NCBI RefSeq assembly: GCF_040047665.1
Contig: NZ_CP157355.1
Location: 1,612,001-1,676,000, forward strand
Length of the DNA stretch: 64,000 nucleotides
Origin: Chitinibacter sp. FCG-7
GTDB lineage: Bacteria > Pseudomonadota > Gammaproteobacteria > Burkholderiales > Chitinibacteraceae
Reading direction: 5' to 3'
Shown: positions 7,137 through 16,756 of the stretch, piece after piece
Numbering within the stretch: position 1 is the stretch's first letter
Layout of the letters: each line of letters starts with the position of its first letter
Notes under the pieces: model-generated
Database searches by the model: none
Seen by the model: the letters and a program-made list of their open reading frames with translations, nothing else
What the model was told of the DNA's origin: nothing
Position numbers and translations under genes: made by a program

Positions 7137-8381
7137 TTAAGCGCGTTCGCTGGCCAATTCGCTGCGCGCTTCGCTGGCGCTTTCGGCGGCCATGCATGCG
7201 GCGGCGGTGAATAGCACGTCGGTGGAGCTATTGAGCGCGGTTTCGGCTGAATCTTGCACCACGCCGATGATAAAGCCGACGGCCACCACCTGCATGGCCA
7301 GATCGGCATTCATGCCAAACAGGCTGCACGCCAGCGGGATCAGCAGCAGCGAGCCACCGGCCACGCCCGATGCGCCACATGCACCGATGGCCGAAATCAC
7401 ACTCAGCAGCAGCGCGGTTGGCAGGTCGACCTGGATGCCCAAGGTCTGCACCGCCGCCAGAGTGAGCACGGTGATGGTAATGGCCGCACCAGCCATATTG
7501 ATGGTGGCGCCCAGCGGGATCGAGACCGAATACGTGTCTTCATCCAGCCCCAGCTTTTTGCACAAAGCCAGATTCACCGGAATATTGGCCGCCGAGCTGC
7601 GGGTAAAAAACGCGGTCAGCGCGCTTTCGCGCAAACACATCAGCACCAGCGGATACGGGTTGCGGCGCGTAACCAGAAAGACGATCAGCGGATTCACCAC
7701 CAGCGCCATAAATACCATGGCCCCCACCAGCACCAGCAGCAGATGCGAGTAGCCCAGCAGCGATGATAGCCCGGTGGTGGCCACCGCTTCGGCCACCAGA
7801 CCAAACACGCCAAACGGCGCAAAGCGGATCACCATTTGCACCACCTTGCTCACCGCGCCCGCCAGATCATCCAGCGCCTGTTTGGTGCTGGCGCTGGCGC
7901 GCTGCAAAGCCAGGCCCAGCGCTACGGCCCAGGCCAGAATACCGATGTAATTGCCGCTGGACAGCGCCTTAACCGGATTATCAAAAATCTGGAACAGCAG
8001 CGTGCGCAATACTTCGCTAATCCCGCCCGGCGGCGTGGTGCCACTGGCTGGCGCGACTAGCGTGAGCGTCGACGGAAACAGAAAGCTGGCCATCACGCCG
8101 ATCAGCGCGGCGCTCAATGTACCGAGCAAATACAGCACAATCACGCCGCGCATCTGCGTTTGCGCGCCCTGTTTTTTGCCCGCAATGGCGTGCATCACCA
8201 GCAGGAAAACCAGCACGGGTGCTACGGCCTTGAGCCCGCTAACAAAAATTGCGCCCAACAGCGCCGCTTGCTGCCCCGCTGCCGGAAAAAACACCGCCAG
8301 CGCAATACCGGCCAGCATCCCAAATATAATCTGCAGCACAATATTGCCCTGCAGCAGCTTATCTATCATCACCTTGAACAT
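7137..8381 (-). CDS. sstT: Serine/threonine:Na+ symporter SstT
   Basis: 414 residues, the usual SstT length, of the dicarboxylate/amino-acid:cation symporter family. It imports serine and threonine with Na+ across the inner membrane. Visible are eight or so transmembrane segments, the serine-rich hairpin [20 protein letters not shown], and the [20 protein letters not shown] segment that forms the substrate and cation sites. [20 protein letters not shown] near the C-terminus is the SstT signature. ATG at 8381 is chosen over upstream in-frame codons because GGAGGTGGG precedes it at proper spacing and the protein then begins like family members. Likely monocistronic. Confidence 0.93.
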   Translation of the reverse strand: MFKVMIDKLLQGNIVLQIIFGMLAGIALAVFFPAAGQQAALLGAIFVSGLKAVAPVLVFLLVMHAIAGKKQGAQTQMRGVIVLYLLGTLSAALIGVMASFLFPSTLTLVAPASGTTPPGGISEVLRTLLFQIFDNPVKALSSGNYIGILAWAVALGLALQRASASTKQALDDLAGAVSKVVQMVIRFAPFGVFGLVAEAVATTGLSSLLGYSHLLLVLVGAMVFMALVVNPLIVFLVTRRNPYPLVLMCLRESALTAFFTRSSAANIPVNLALCKKLGLDEDTYSVSIPLGATINMAGAAITITVLTLAAVQTLGIQVDLPTALLLSVISAIGACGASGVAGGSLLLIPLACSLFGMNADLAMQVVAVGFIIGVVQDSAETALNSSTDVLFTAAACMAAESASEARSELASERA

Positions 8382-8635
8382 CTGCCCACCTCCATTGACT
8401 GCTTGCCATGCCCAATCAGGCTGGCACGCATTGATGGGCGTATCAGACCATGCCGCTGAGTTTGTAAGAATTAGGGCTTGCACCAATCAGGCCAAATAGT
8501 TTGCGCCAGCGCAAACTAGGCATGCGAGCGGGCACAGCAGGGTAAGCGCAGGAACAGCGTCAATCGTGAAATGAGCCAGCCGAATACGGCGGCACTGGCT
8601 TAATCATGGCCATGCTCAGATATTGTGTTGATCAC

Positions 8636-8712
8636 GCGTAGGATGGGTTAGGCCGCCACTATCATCTTGCTTAAAGCGACAAAGGCTTTTCGGCCGTAAC
8701 CCACCATAACGC
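8636..8712. repeat. REP-like inverted repeat 1
   Basis: GCGTAGGATGGGTTAGG on the left and CGGCCGTAACCCACC on the right form the ends of a long imperfect palindrome. It is related in sequence to REP elements a-d, with TGGGTTA in place of CGGGTTA. The 532-bp stretch 8382-8913 has no gene; it holds this element, its partner and one dispersed element. Confidence 0.5.
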
Positions 8713-8734
8713 AGCTCTTCTTAATATTGCATCC

Positions 8735-8773
8735 CGGTGGGTTACGGCATAAAACCGCCTAACCCACCCTACG
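8735..8773. repeat. REP-like hairpin 2
   Basis: GGTGGGTTACGGcataaaaCCGCCTAACCCACC followed by CTACG: an almost perfect hairpin with the same CCTACG tail as REP b and d. Confidence 0.55.
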
Positions 8774-8843
8774 AATATTGTTTTTCATCGCTAAATACAA
8801 TGTTCGGTCATATCAACACACAATCTGAATACAAACGTACTTA

Positions 8844-8896
8844 CATGGGTATATATCCGCAATAGCCACCCAACAAAGGCTATAGAGCAATACCCA
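8844..8896. repeat. Dispersed ~54-bp element, copy 5
   Basis: Reversed orientation: begins CATGGGTATATATCC and ends GAGCAATACCCA. Lies 17 bp downstream of the lipoprotein gene stop. Confidence 0.8.
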
Positions 8897-8913
8897 TTAG
8901 AAAGTACTCAGAA

Positions 8914-9540
8914 TCAGGGTAGGTTAATCCAGTCGCCGTAGCGAAAGCTCGGGTCTTGCTCCAGATATTTGCCGGATATCAGCTTCACCGTGGTGGTAAT
9001 AATTTTCGGCTTTTGCGCGGCATCCATCGTGGCCATAAATAGCTGATCTTTCCCCACCAGATCGGCAGCTTCCGGGTAGGGCTCCACTTGCTCGACGGTG
9101 TATTGCACGCCAATCAGTGTTTGCTCGTTCAGCCGCATCGACGATTGCGCCGCCATAATCTCTTTGAGCTTGAGCTCTTTGGCCATGCAAAACTGCCCTG
9201 ACAGGCCTTTGCTACCCTCCGGGTTTTCCTGATACAGCGCCTGCCCTTTGCTGGTCAGGACAAATTCATACGCCTGCTCGCCAGATGGGCTAATGGTCGG
9301 CTTTTTCACAATCAGCCCCATCTCCTGATGCAGATCGCAGTGCATACAGCTCGATCGGCTATCGGCCAGCTGCGTGAGCGGGTAATCCGCATACGCGCTC
9401 ACACAGCGCGACGCCGCCAAGTCGTGATTCAGGCCCTGGGTAATTTCGGCCAGATTATTTTTGGCATCGCTACTGACCTTGCCACACGCCGTCAGTGCCA
9501 GCGCTGCCGCGGCCAGCACAACTGATTTTTTCAAATTCAT
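8914..9540 (-). CDS. Hypothetical lipoprotein
   Basis: 208 residues. A lipoprotein signal is clear: MNLKKSVVLAAAALALTAC, with the lipobox LTAC putting the lipidated Cys at residue 19. ATG at 9540 is chosen because it starts this signal peptide. The mature part has a CMHC motif (about residues 70-73) and two further cysteines (about 46 and 118), which could form disulfides, or bind heme only if a histidine followed, which it does not. No known family was recognised. Single gene; a dispersed element lies just beyond its stop. Confidence 0.7.
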   Translation of the reverse strand: MNLKKSVVLAAAALALTACGKVSSDAKNNLAEITQGLNHDLAASRCVSAYADYPLTQLADSRSSCMHCDLHQEMGLIVKKPTISPSGEQAYEFVLTSKGQALYQENPEGSKGLSGQFCMAKELKLKEIMAAQSSMRLNEQTLIGVQYTVEQVEPYPEAADLVGKDQLFMATMDAAQKPKIITTTVKLISGKYLEQDPSFRYGDWINLP

Positions 9541-9820
9541 ACACCGTCCAATCTGCATTTGAGTGAAAGATTCATCCGCTCGTTAGCTGCGCAATCTGTA
9601 ATCGAGCTTGAATACATCATCTGCACCGATCTTCACCCCAGCGCGCAGGCTAAAGAGCGGCCATCTTGCCTACGCCGTCGAGCCAGCGCAAACAAAGCTG
9701 ACTTTATATGTTGGCTTTTCGTTATATATCGACAGATTCGCATCGCCAGTGGCCAGACTCCGCGAGCAGGATCAGGGGCGCGGCAGCTTTAAAGCTCAAA
9801 TTCCGGCGCCATACCTGGCA

Positions 9821-9871
9821 CGGTGTTGCCATATAGATCACTTATTAATTGCCTTCTAGCGACATACCCAC
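9821..9871. repeat. Dispersed ~54-bp element, copy 6
   Basis: Begins CGGTGTTGCC and ends CGACATACCCA. The 685-bp gene-free stretch 9541-10225 holds this copy and copy 7; nothing else was recognised there. Confidence 0.65.
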
Positions 9872-10051
9872 CCCTTTTTGTATTTGCTCTTTGAGCCGGG
9901 CGTGGATGTCCACTGAACGATAGGCAAAGCCAATTACACAAGCCCGCCATCATTCCTACAGCCGCAAGCCGCTTGCGCACCTGCGCACTTGCAGGCCCAA
10001 CGTCAACAGCCCCTGGCATCAATCACCCTGCACTCACTTTTCAGCAGGCAA

Positions 10052-10102
10052 TGGGTATTGCCATATGAGCATTACCATTCATTGAGTACAGAGTTATACA
10101 TG
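10052..10102. repeat. Dispersed ~54-bp element, copy 7
   Basis: Begins TGGGTATTGCC and ends GTTATACATG, so the right end has lost the CCC. Confidence 0.6.
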
Positions 10103-10225
10103 ACGTGGGTATCTTGCCATTGCCGTTTAACTGCCCAGCGCGCTGGTGGCTCTGGTGTGTGGCGGGCAGCGGGTCTAGCGTTAAAGCCGCTGTGGCACGG
10201 TGCCACATGACTTAAGGAGAACATC

Positions 10226-10537
10226 ATGATGATTGCTCGCTGGAGTATTGATGTGCGTTTCGGGCATAAAGCCGAGGCGGTGGCACTGATGCAGCAGTGG
10301 TTGCGCGAGATAGGCAGCCAGATTGGCTGGACGGCAGACAAGGTGCGGCTACTCACCGGCTCGGTGGGCGCGAACGAATCCTTGCTGGTGTCCGAGCTGC
10401 AGGTGGCCGATCTGGCCGAGCTTAATGCGGCGTGGGACAAGCTGGGCCAGATTGCCGCACATCAGGCTTGGGGCAAAGCGCTGGAGCCGCACATTGTTTC
10501 AGGCACCCCGCGCTGGGAAATTTTCCGCGTCCTGTAG
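10226..10537 (+). CDS. Hypothetical protein, possible dimeric alpha/beta-barrel fold
   Basis: 103 residues. The start has an excellent ribosome site (TAAGGAGAACATC before ATGATG). The layout, with strand IARWSIDVRFGHKAEAVALMQQWL, then helix, then LLVSELQVADLAELNAAWDKL and an end WEIFRVL, resembles small ferredoxin-like (ABM/NIPSNAP-type) proteins, in which a His or Glu pair may line a small-molecule pocket. This is a fold guess from the pattern only. The gene stands alone. Confidence 0.7.
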   Translation: MMIARWSIDVRFGHKAEAVALMQQWLREIGSQIGWTADKVRLLTGSVGANESLLVSELQVADLAELNAAWDKLGQIAAHQAWGKALEPHIVSGTPRWEIFRVL

Positions 10538-10745
10538 GCCGCGTACGCGGGGCGATGTCTGCACAAAATGGTTTTTACGGCGATCGCGCCCTCGTCCCGC
10601 TTTGAATGCACCAACCTGAGTTTCTCTGCTCCACTCAAATGGTATTGTTTCAATTTCACACAACTACCAATTCACTTGCTGACTGAAAAATTCAATACAT
10701 GTAAGCTAAAAGTCCAATCATTATCAATTAATAGAAAGGGCTGAA

Positions 10746-12185
10746 ATGTCACGGAATCCTGCAGTCTGCGTATTACCATTGCTGCTCACCTCTTTGCTTG
10801 CTGCTTGCGGTGGTGGCGGAGGAGAGGGAAACAGTACAAGTTCCGGAGTGTCCACAGAGGATGGCACCGCGGTCTCAACTGCTTTTAACGGTATCAAGTA
10901 CGAGATTTTGCTCCCCAATAGTGTGCTCAATTGGGTGAAAGCCAGTGCAAGCCCGGTACGCAGCATTACGGCCAGTGCGGCTGATGATTTTGCCGACCTG
11001 GCTCCCTTTGGGGCGGCAGTAGGAGATGCACGGATTGTTTCGCTGACCGAAGACACGCATGGTGATGCCAATGCTTACGAGCTGATGAATCGTCAGGTGC
11101 AATATCTGCATCAAAAGAAAGGCTTTGACGTGCTCATTATCGAAAGTGCGATGTTTGATACCGATGCAGTGTGGCGCAGCGCTACGATGAAAGGCGCCAA
11201 TCTGCTCGATCTGGCGCCGGGCCGTCTCTTTTTCATGTATTCAAAAGTCGATAGTGCACGCAAAGTTTTGCGCTATGTCGACGAGCAGAAATTCAGTCCC
11301 CGTCCTTTAACTCTGGCCGGTTTTGATGAACCCGCCGGTGGCGATACCTCGATCAAGGAGCTAGTGCCTGCATTGACCCAGTTTCTGAATGCGCGAGGCT
11401 CTGCGCTGCCTGCCGATCCGGCGTGGGGTAATTTTGCCAGCGTGGCCAATCAGGCTGCGGCGCTGACGATTACTGATAAAACCAATACCAGCACTTTTTT
11501 TGCCATGGCTGATCGCGTGAAGGCCGAGATTTGTCCGGCAGGCAAACCTGTGAGTAGCAATCTGCGTGAAGACCCTAGCTGGTGGTGCTTGCAGGTCAAT
11601 GGCCTGATCGCCGCAGCACAGCGACTACCCATTATTGCTAAGACACAATTAACCCCGCGCAAAGACCCACGCGAAGTGCAAATGGCGGCCAATGCGCTTT
11701 GGCTGGTAACTCAACTTTATCCAAACAAAAAGATTATATTCTGGGCAAACTCGCAGCACGGTTTGCGCACCTATCAGGATCGCTGCATTGTGGAGGAAAC
11801 GACCTGCGGAGCCAATGAGGTACAGGTAGCAACCGGCTCAATGTCGATGATTAGCGGGCAACTGGGCAAGTCGCTGTATGTGGTAAAAAATACTCCGCTC
11901 AGTGGTTCAATTTCGGTTTTCGAGAGCGACAATACTTGGCCCATCTCAAATCTGCCAGAAAATATACTGCTGTCACTGAATAAATTGGGGATCAATCAGG
12001 CTTTCATCAACGCACCAACAGATCAAAACGTCCTGACAAAACTCAATTACGTGAACGTACTCAGACCGGATGCAAGCAAGATGTACACCCAACCGATTCT
12101 TGGTGCCGAAATGGATGGGTTATTTGTCTATCCACGGGCGGTGCCTGCAGTCAAACTTGATTTGCCGGTTGTACCACTTCCCTAA
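10746..12185 (+). CDS. Erythromycin-esterase-like lipoprotein
   Basis: 479 residues. A lipoprotein signal ends in LLAAC (Cys 21), followed by a glycine-rich tether. The body resembles the erythromycin esterase (Ere) / EreA-like fold: VSLTEDTHGDANAYELM (about residues 97-113) corresponds to the family GE-THG motif, VLIIESAMFD follows (about 130-139), and IIFWANSQHGLR (about 330-341) corresponds to the WA-N-H motif. E, H and H positions are kept, although the first glycine of GE is replaced (TED). Family knowledge: Ere enzymes hydrolyse macrolactones, but most distant members have unknown substrates, and the lipid anchor suggests an envelope role. Resistance should not be assumed. Confidence 0.75.
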   Translation: MSRNPAVCVLPLLLTSLLAACGGGGGEGNSTSSGVSTEDGTAVSTAFNGIKYEILLPNSVLNWVKASASPVRSITASAADDFADLAPFGAAVGDARIVSLTEDTHGDANAYELMNRQVQYLHQKKGFDVLIIESAMFDTDAVWRSATMKGANLLDLAPGRLFFMYSKVDSARKVLRYVDEQKFSPRPLTLAGFDEPAGGDTSIKELVPALTQFLNARGSALPADPAWGNFASVANQAAALTITDKTNTSTFFAMADRVKAEICPAGKPVSSNLREDPSWWCLQVNGLIAAAQRLPIIAKTQLTPRKDPREVQMAANALWLVTQLYPNKKIIFWANSQHGLRTYQDRCIVEETTCGANEVQVATGSMSMISGQLGKSLYVVKNTPLSGSISVFESDNTWPISNLPENILLSLNKLGINQAFINAPTDQNVLTKLNYVNVLRPDASKMYTQPILGAEMDGLFVYPRAVPAVKLDLPVVPLP

Positions 12186-12289
12186 CCCGGAGCAATTCAC
12201 CCAAGGCTGATGACGTTTGCCTTGTAAATCGCGGTTGTGCTGAATTGAGCTGGGACAAGTCGGGATCAGCTCAGATCTGCACGGCCGCC

Positions 12290-12991
12290 TCAAGTGGCCG
12301 GAAAGTACAACATATTCATCCGGTACACATAGGCTTTGAGCGTGTCGTGGCTTTCGGCGGCAGTTCGCAGCGTTGAGTCAAAGGCCGGGCACAACGCGGT
12401 GCTGACAAAGGCGTAGGCGCTGGCGTCAAAGCCGCACGGCTTGTCACCCAGCAGAAACGGTTTATTGCCCAGCAGCGTCGCCAGTGCGGCTAGCGTGCGC
12501 TTTGCCAGCTCGGCGCGCTCGGCGTCGCTGTGGCGGCCCATGCCTTGCGCGTTCAGCGCGGCGAGCATTTTTTTGCGCACTAGCATGCGCGCCAGTGGCC
12601 GGATAGGCCAGGGCATACCGTCAAATATCCGCCGCGTAGCCGAATTGAAATTGTGATCAACAGCCCAGCGGGCGTGAAGCCCCAGCCAGTACAGATGGTC
12701 TTCAAGCATTTTTTCTACCGCCCAGCCCAGCGCCAATTGCTCAGCCGAATAGCCGCCAGAAAAATCGCAGCCGTGCTGCTGCTCCAAGTGCAATCGGATA
12801 AAGCTCGAGTCGGCAATGCGCTGCTCGCCATCCTGCAACCAGGGTAGCTTCCCCTTCGGTGCGCCTTTCATACCCTGACGGCGGGTTTCAAAAGGCAGAC
12901 CGCTCATTTTCATCAGCAGCAACGTTTTGGTCACAAACGGGCTCAGGTCGGGCAGGCCAAAAGCGTGGCCAAAAACGTTGAGGATGAGCAT
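12290..12991 (-). CDS. Glutathione S-transferase family protein, metaxin/FAXC-like
   Basis: 233 residues. The N-terminal thioredoxin-like domain begins LILNVFGHAFGLPDLSPFVTKTLLLMKMSGLPFE and continues to KGKLPWLQDGEQRIADSSFI, where the SS pair corresponds to the gamma-glutamyl recognition site. The C-terminal helical half has the GST motif segment LLGDKPCGFDASAYAFV. This pattern matches the failed-axon-connections/metaxin-like branch of GSTs rather than classical detoxifying GSTs. Substrate unknown. Divergent from the AraC-type gene at 13141, with a 150-bp AT-rich spacer. Confidence 0.85.
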   Translation of the reverse strand: MLILNVFGHAFGLPDLSPFVTKTLLLMKMSGLPFETRRQGMKGAPKGKLPWLQDGEQRIADSSFIRLHLEQQHGCDFSGGYSAEQLALGWAVEKMLEDHLYWLGLHARWAVDHNFNSATRRIFDGMPWPIRPLARMLVRKKMLAALNAQGMGRHSDAERAELAKRTLAALATLLGNKPFLLGDKPCGFDASAYAFVSTALCPAFDSTLRTAAESHDTLKAYVYRMNMLYFPAT

Positions 12992-13140
12992 GGCGACGGA
13001 TACCAGCGGAAATTAAAACAACAAATTAAATGAGAATTACTAACAAAGTCAACATTACTATCGCACCTTGGCTGGCCGCACCGTAAAATGCGCAACAATC
13101 ATCAATTCGCTCTCACTATGCTGTCCGGCATGGAGACATC

Positions 13141-13989
13141 ATGAAGAAAACCGCCACCCTGTACGATTATTCCCGCCGCCTGCAGCGCGTGCTGGGTCTG
13201 ATCTGGCAACACCCGCAGCAAATGTATTCGCTGGATCAGCTGGCCGACGCGGCGCATTTTTCGCCCTATCACTTTCACCGCATTTACCGCGAAATGATGG
13301 GCGAAAGCCTAGGGATGACGCAGCAGCGCTTGCGTTTGCTGCATGCTGCACGCGCTTTGGGCAAGCCGGGCGAGCTGCCGCTGAGCCGACTGGCGCAGCA
13401 AACGGGTTACGGTAGCAGTGCGGCGTTTGTCCGCGCTTTTGCCGCCAGCTATGGGCAAACGCCCGGCGCGTATCGGCGCGAACGCTTAATGATGCTCCAA
13501 CGTCATCATCAACAGGAGAGCACGATGTATCAGGTTCGCATTCACACACAAGATCAGCCGCTGCCTTTGGGCATTTGCCACCATCGGGGGCCGTATATCC
13601 AGATTGGCGAAGCCTTTGCCAAGCTGCAACTGACGAAAACCGCACTACCGGTGGCGTTGCCGCTGGGCTGGTTTGGACTGTATTTTGATGACCCGCAATC
13701 GGTCGCGCCCAGCGAGCTGCGCTCGGCGGCAGCGTTGACGGTGCGCACCGGCGAAGCGCTACCCGATGGCGTCGAAGCCTTTGCCATCCCGCCGGCACGT
13801 TACGCCATCATCGAGCATCTTGGCCCGTATAGCGAGCTGGAGCAGGCGTATCAGTGGCTCTATGGTGTCTGGCTGCCCAGCAGCGGAGAACAGCCGGGGT
13901 ATGTGCCGCTGATCGAGCACTACCTTAACCTACCCATCGATACCCCACCCAATGCGCTACGGACGGAAATCTGGTTGGCCTTGCAGTAA
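13141..13989 (+). CDS. AraC-family regulator with GyrI-like effector domain
   Basis: 282 residues. Residues 1-110 hold the two AraC helix-turn-helices (SLDQLADAAHFSPYHFHRIYR and PLSRLAQQTGYGSSAAFVRAFA, then YGQTPGAYRR). After a short linker, residues from MYQVRIHTQDQPLPLG onward form a GyrI-like/SOUL-type small-molecule-binding domain, ending in YLNLPIDTPPNALRTEIWLALQ. The architecture is that of Rob/SbmC-like stress and multidrug regulators. A ribosome site GGAGACATC precedes the ATG. Divergent from the GST gene at 12290, which it could control. Confidence 0.9.
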   Translation: MKKTATLYDYSRRLQRVLGLIWQHPQQMYSLDQLADAAHFSPYHFHRIYREMMGESLGMTQQRLRLLHAARALGKPGELPLSRLAQQTGYGSSAAFVRAFAASYGQTPGAYRRERLMMLQRHHQQESTMYQVRIHTQDQPLPLGICHHRGPYIQIGEAFAKLQLTKTALPVALPLGWFGLYFDDPQSVAPSELRSAAALTVRTGEALPDGVEAFAIPPARYAIIEHLGPYSELEQAYQWLYGVWLPSSGEQPGYVPLIEHYLNLPIDTPPNALRTEIWLALQ

Positions 13990-14125
13990 AACCCGTGCAA
14001 TGAGCTGCGCTCACTGCGCATGACCAATCCGCACACGCAAGCCCGCAATTGCGCCAATCGAATGAGGGGCAGCAATCTATACTACTGTGCATGCAAGGCT
14101 GTGTATGACATCACAGGGGCTGAAG

Positions 14126-14893
14126 ATGCTGCTGCCAATCAGGCTGCTGATTCTGGGTGTACTGCTGTGCGCGCTCTCGTGCGCGCGGGCAGCGGAGCAG
14201 ATTCCGCTTTACACCTATTACGATGAGCCGCCATTTGCGCTTGATCAGCCGGGCAATCTGAGCGCAAAACTAGCCAGCTGGCTGAGCAGCCATTCGGCTG
14301 GGCGCTATCAATTTGTGCCGGTTCAGCTGCCGCGCAAACGGCTGGATCTGGTGATCGGGCAGCCACAATGGCGCGGGGTAGTGGCGTGGGGCAATCCGGT
14401 GTTTTTCCATGATGCGCAGCAGCGCAAGTATCGTTGGTCCAAGCTGTATATGCAGGATGTGAATCTGGTGGTCAGCCATCGCAGCAAGCCGGTGGCGTTT
14501 AAAAATGCGGCGTCTTTGCATGGTTTGCGCGTCGGCGCGGTGACGGGCCGCCAGTTGGAAGACTTCGAGGCCGATATTGCCGCGGGCAAAATCACGCGGG
14601 AGGACAGCACCAGCGTGCTGAGCAATCTGAAAAAGCTTAAGTTGCAGCGCATTGATGCCACGTTGATCTCGGCCAGCTCGCTGGGCAGCTATCGCCAGTC
14701 GATCAGCGATCTGGATGATTGGCTGTATATCGCCCCCACGCCGCGTGCGATTGTGCCACGGCATTTTTTTATCGCGCCCGATCAAGCGCCGCTGCTCGAT
14801 TTTCTGAACGAGATGGCCAATCGCTTAGCAAAAGATCCGCAGTGGAAAACTCTTTTTAACGATTTACAGCTTGCCAAGCGCCATGCCCGCTAG
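14126..14893 (+). CDS. Periplasmic solute-binding protein, family 3-like
   Basis: 255 residues when started at ATG 14126, which has AGGGG six bases upstream and opens a clean signal peptide (MLLPIRLLILGVLLCALS, cleavage near ARA-AE). The mature part follows the amino-acid-binding SBP_bac_3 layout: IPLYTYYDEPPFALDQPGNL at the start, LHGLRVGAVTGRQLEDFEAD in the middle and LLDFLNEMANRLAKDPQWKTLF at the end. There is no permease or ATPase gene nearby, so it is an orphan binding protein that could feed a distant ABC system or sense ligands. Confidence 0.75.
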   Translation: MLLPIRLLILGVLLCALSCARAAEQIPLYTYYDEPPFALDQPGNLSAKLASWLSSHSAGRYQFVPVQLPRKRLDLVIGQPQWRGVVAWGNPVFFHDAQQRKYRWSKLYMQDVNLVVSHRSKPVAFKNAASLHGLRVGAVTGRQLEDFEADIAAGKITREDSTSVLSNLKKLKLQRIDATLISASSLGSYRQSISDLDDWLYIAPTPRAIVPRHFFIAPDQAPLLDFLNEMANRLAKDPQWKTLFNDLQLAKRHAR

Positions 14894-14989
14894 CGGCGCT
14901 TGATAACCGCCCAGTCAATTGATTCTCCCTTTCCTGACGGCTTGCGCCTAAAATGCGCTCTTTGCTTTCAGCGCTAAATACCACGTCGC

Positions 14990-16135
14990 ATGAGTTCTGC
15001 TGCTTCCCAACGTTTTATCGTCCTCGATAGTTTTCGTGGCTTGTGTGCCGTCTCGGTGGTGCTGTTTCATTTGCACCTGTGGCAAAGCGTGGGTGAATGG
15101 CGATTTTTTCGCTCGGCCGGCTTGCTGGTAGAGTTCTTTTTTGTCCTTAGCGGCTTTGTGCTGGCGCATCGCTATCACCAGCAAGTGATGAATGGCGCGG
15201 GCTGGCGCGATTTCATGATTAGCCGCAGCTGCCGCATTCTGCCTCTGCATCTGGCTACGCTGCTACTGATCAGCGTGTTGATGCTGCTGCGCCCGTTGCT
15301 ATTTGACGTCCCGCTGGCGCAATTGCCCGCCTTGTTCTGGCACGATGATCTGCAGCAGCAATGGCTGTATAACGCCCTGCTGCTGCAGGCCTGGTGGCCC
15401 AAGGCCAATCTGTTTTCTTTCAATGGCCCGGCGTGGAGTATCAGCGTTGAATATTACATTTACGTCGTCTTCGGGCTGATCGTGCTGCTGGCACGGCGGC
15501 GCAGCGTGTGGGCCTACGCGGGCATGGTGCTGCTCGGTTCGCTGGCCACGGCCTGGCTGGCGCCCAAAATTGCGCACAGCCCCGGCTTGCGCGGGCTGAT
15601 CTGTTTTTTTCTCGGCGCAGCAGCGTATTCGCTGCACCTGCGCTGGCGCGATCTATCGCTGGGCAAGCACTGGATGACGGTGCTGGAAGGCGCAACGCTG
15701 CTGGCGCTGTACTGGATGATTACGCTGAAATACCCGCACAAGGCGTATTGGGCCAGCTGGGGTTTTACTGCGGCGATTCTGGTCTTTGCCAGCGAGCGCG
15801 GGCAGATTTCGGCCTGGCTCAAGCACAAAGCTTTCCTGCAGTTGGGCGAATGGTCGTTTTCAATTTATCTGATTCATTTCGTCTTGCTGTATCTGCTGAG
15901 TACCTTGCTGATGCATTTTCAGCCCGAATGGTTCTGGCAGGTGGGCAAGGTGCGCTATATCCACACCGGCAGCGTGCTGGGCAATAATCTGCTCTTACTC
16001 GCCATCCTGGCGCTGGTGCTAGGGTGTGCACGGGCCAGCTATCGCTGGATTGAGCGCCCCGGCATGCGGCTGGGCAAGCGCTGGCAGCAATGTCACACCA
16101 GCCCCAAGCTCACACTCGCCAGCGTACGCGGCTAA
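14990..16135 (+). CDS. Acyltransferase 3 family membrane protein (OafA/YrhL-like)
   Basis: 381 residues with about ten transmembrane segments. The N-terminal signature LDSFRGLCAVSVVLFHLHLW has the conserved RG and the active-site-like His of the family; FFFVLSGFVLAHRY and a following ISRSCRILPLHL (R-x-x-R-I-x-P) complete it. Family members transfer acetyl or other acyl groups to sugars of lipopolysaccharide, peptidoglycan or exported glycans. The substrate cannot be deduced here because no glycan cluster adjoins it. It is followed closely by a small hypothetical gene at 16145. Confidence 0.88.
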   Translation: MSSAASQRFIVLDSFRGLCAVSVVLFHLHLWQSVGEWRFFRSAGLLVEFFFVLSGFVLAHRYHQQVMNGAGWRDFMISRSCRILPLHLATLLLISVLMLLRPLLFDVPLAQLPALFWHDDLQQQWLYNALLLQAWWPKANLFSFNGPAWSISVEYYIYVVFGLIVLLARRRSVWAYAGMVLLGSLATAWLAPKIAHSPGLRGLICFFLGAAAYSLHLRWRDLSLGKHWMTVLEGATLLALYWMITLKYPHKAYWASWGFTAAILVFASERGQISAWLKHKAFLQLGEWSFSIYLIHFVLLYLLSTLLMHFQPEWFWQVGKVRYIHTGSVLGNNLLLLAILALVLGCARASYRWIERPGMRLGKRWQQCHTSPKLTLASVRG

Positions 16136-16144
16136 AGGACTTTC

Positions 16145-16462
16145 ATGCCTGTTTTTAAAATCCAGCCCGATTTTGACGCCGCTGCACTGGGGCTTAACGA
16201 AGCGGAAAGTGCGGTCTACCAGCTGCTGTGTTCGCGCCGCCAATGCACCAGCGCCGAGCTGATCAAACACGGCCGGGTGCATCACCCGCAAGACATTGTT
16301 GAGGCCATTAACGAGCGGCTGATTGCAGCCGGGAGCATTTGGCTGATTTTATGCAGCAGCACTCGCACCCCAATGGCCGGGCCCACCCAATCCATGCGTA
16401 CACCACTGGCTTATTATCGGCTGCGCTGTACCTCACATTTTGCAAGTAGTGCAAAAGCGTAA
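16145..16462 (+). CDS. Hypothetical small protein, winged-helix-like N-terminus
   Basis: 105 residues. Residues ~15-65 (LGLNEAESAVYQLLCSRR to IVEAINERLIAAGS) have the spacing of a winged helix. The last 40 residues are of different character, rich in S, T and R, and may be the product of a frame change. AAGGAC lies just upstream of the ATG. It begins 9 bp after the acyltransferase gene, so it may be co-transcribed. No family recognised. Confidence 0.45.
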   Translation: MPVFKIQPDFDAAALGLNEAESAVYQLLCSRRQCTSAELIKHGRVHHPQDIVEAINERLIAAGSIWLILCSSTRTPMAGPTQSMRTPLAYYRLRCTSHFASSAKA

Positions 16463-16505
16463 AATATGGATTGGGTAACCCCAGCAAAAATCAAAGACCG
16501 CAAGG

Positions 16506-16557
16506 CATGTATACGCCCACAGAGCAATACATACAAAATCTGCAAGGCTATACCTGC
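16506..16557. repeat. Dispersed ~54-bp element, copy 8
   Basis: Reversed orientation: begins CATGTATACGCCC and ends CAAGGCTATACCTG. Diverged; compare copy 9. Lies in the AT-rich 294-bp spacer before fimV. Confidence 0.5.
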
Positions 16558-16756
16558 CTCATGTATGCAAAATGGCGGTATAAAGCAAACAGAACTCAAA
16601 AAATGATCAGTTTAAAAATAAGCGTTCACCGCTAAATTGAATTAGAGCTTCATTATTTAATTATGTAGATTTGCATAAACCTTTCAAATATAAGGTTTTA
16701 TGTGTCATAAAGGCTTTATTCTGGTATAAAACGCCATGCTGAATGCCAATTGAAAA

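Noticed and set aside
10700..10736. Fur-box-like AATCATTATCAATTAAT before the esterase-like gene
   Set aside because: Only half of the consensus matches; too weak to list as a site without expression data.
13018..13050. AAATGAGAATTACTAA between the GST and AraC-type genes as a Fur box
   Set aside because: Partial match in AT-rich promoter DNA; neither flanking gene is an evident iron gene.
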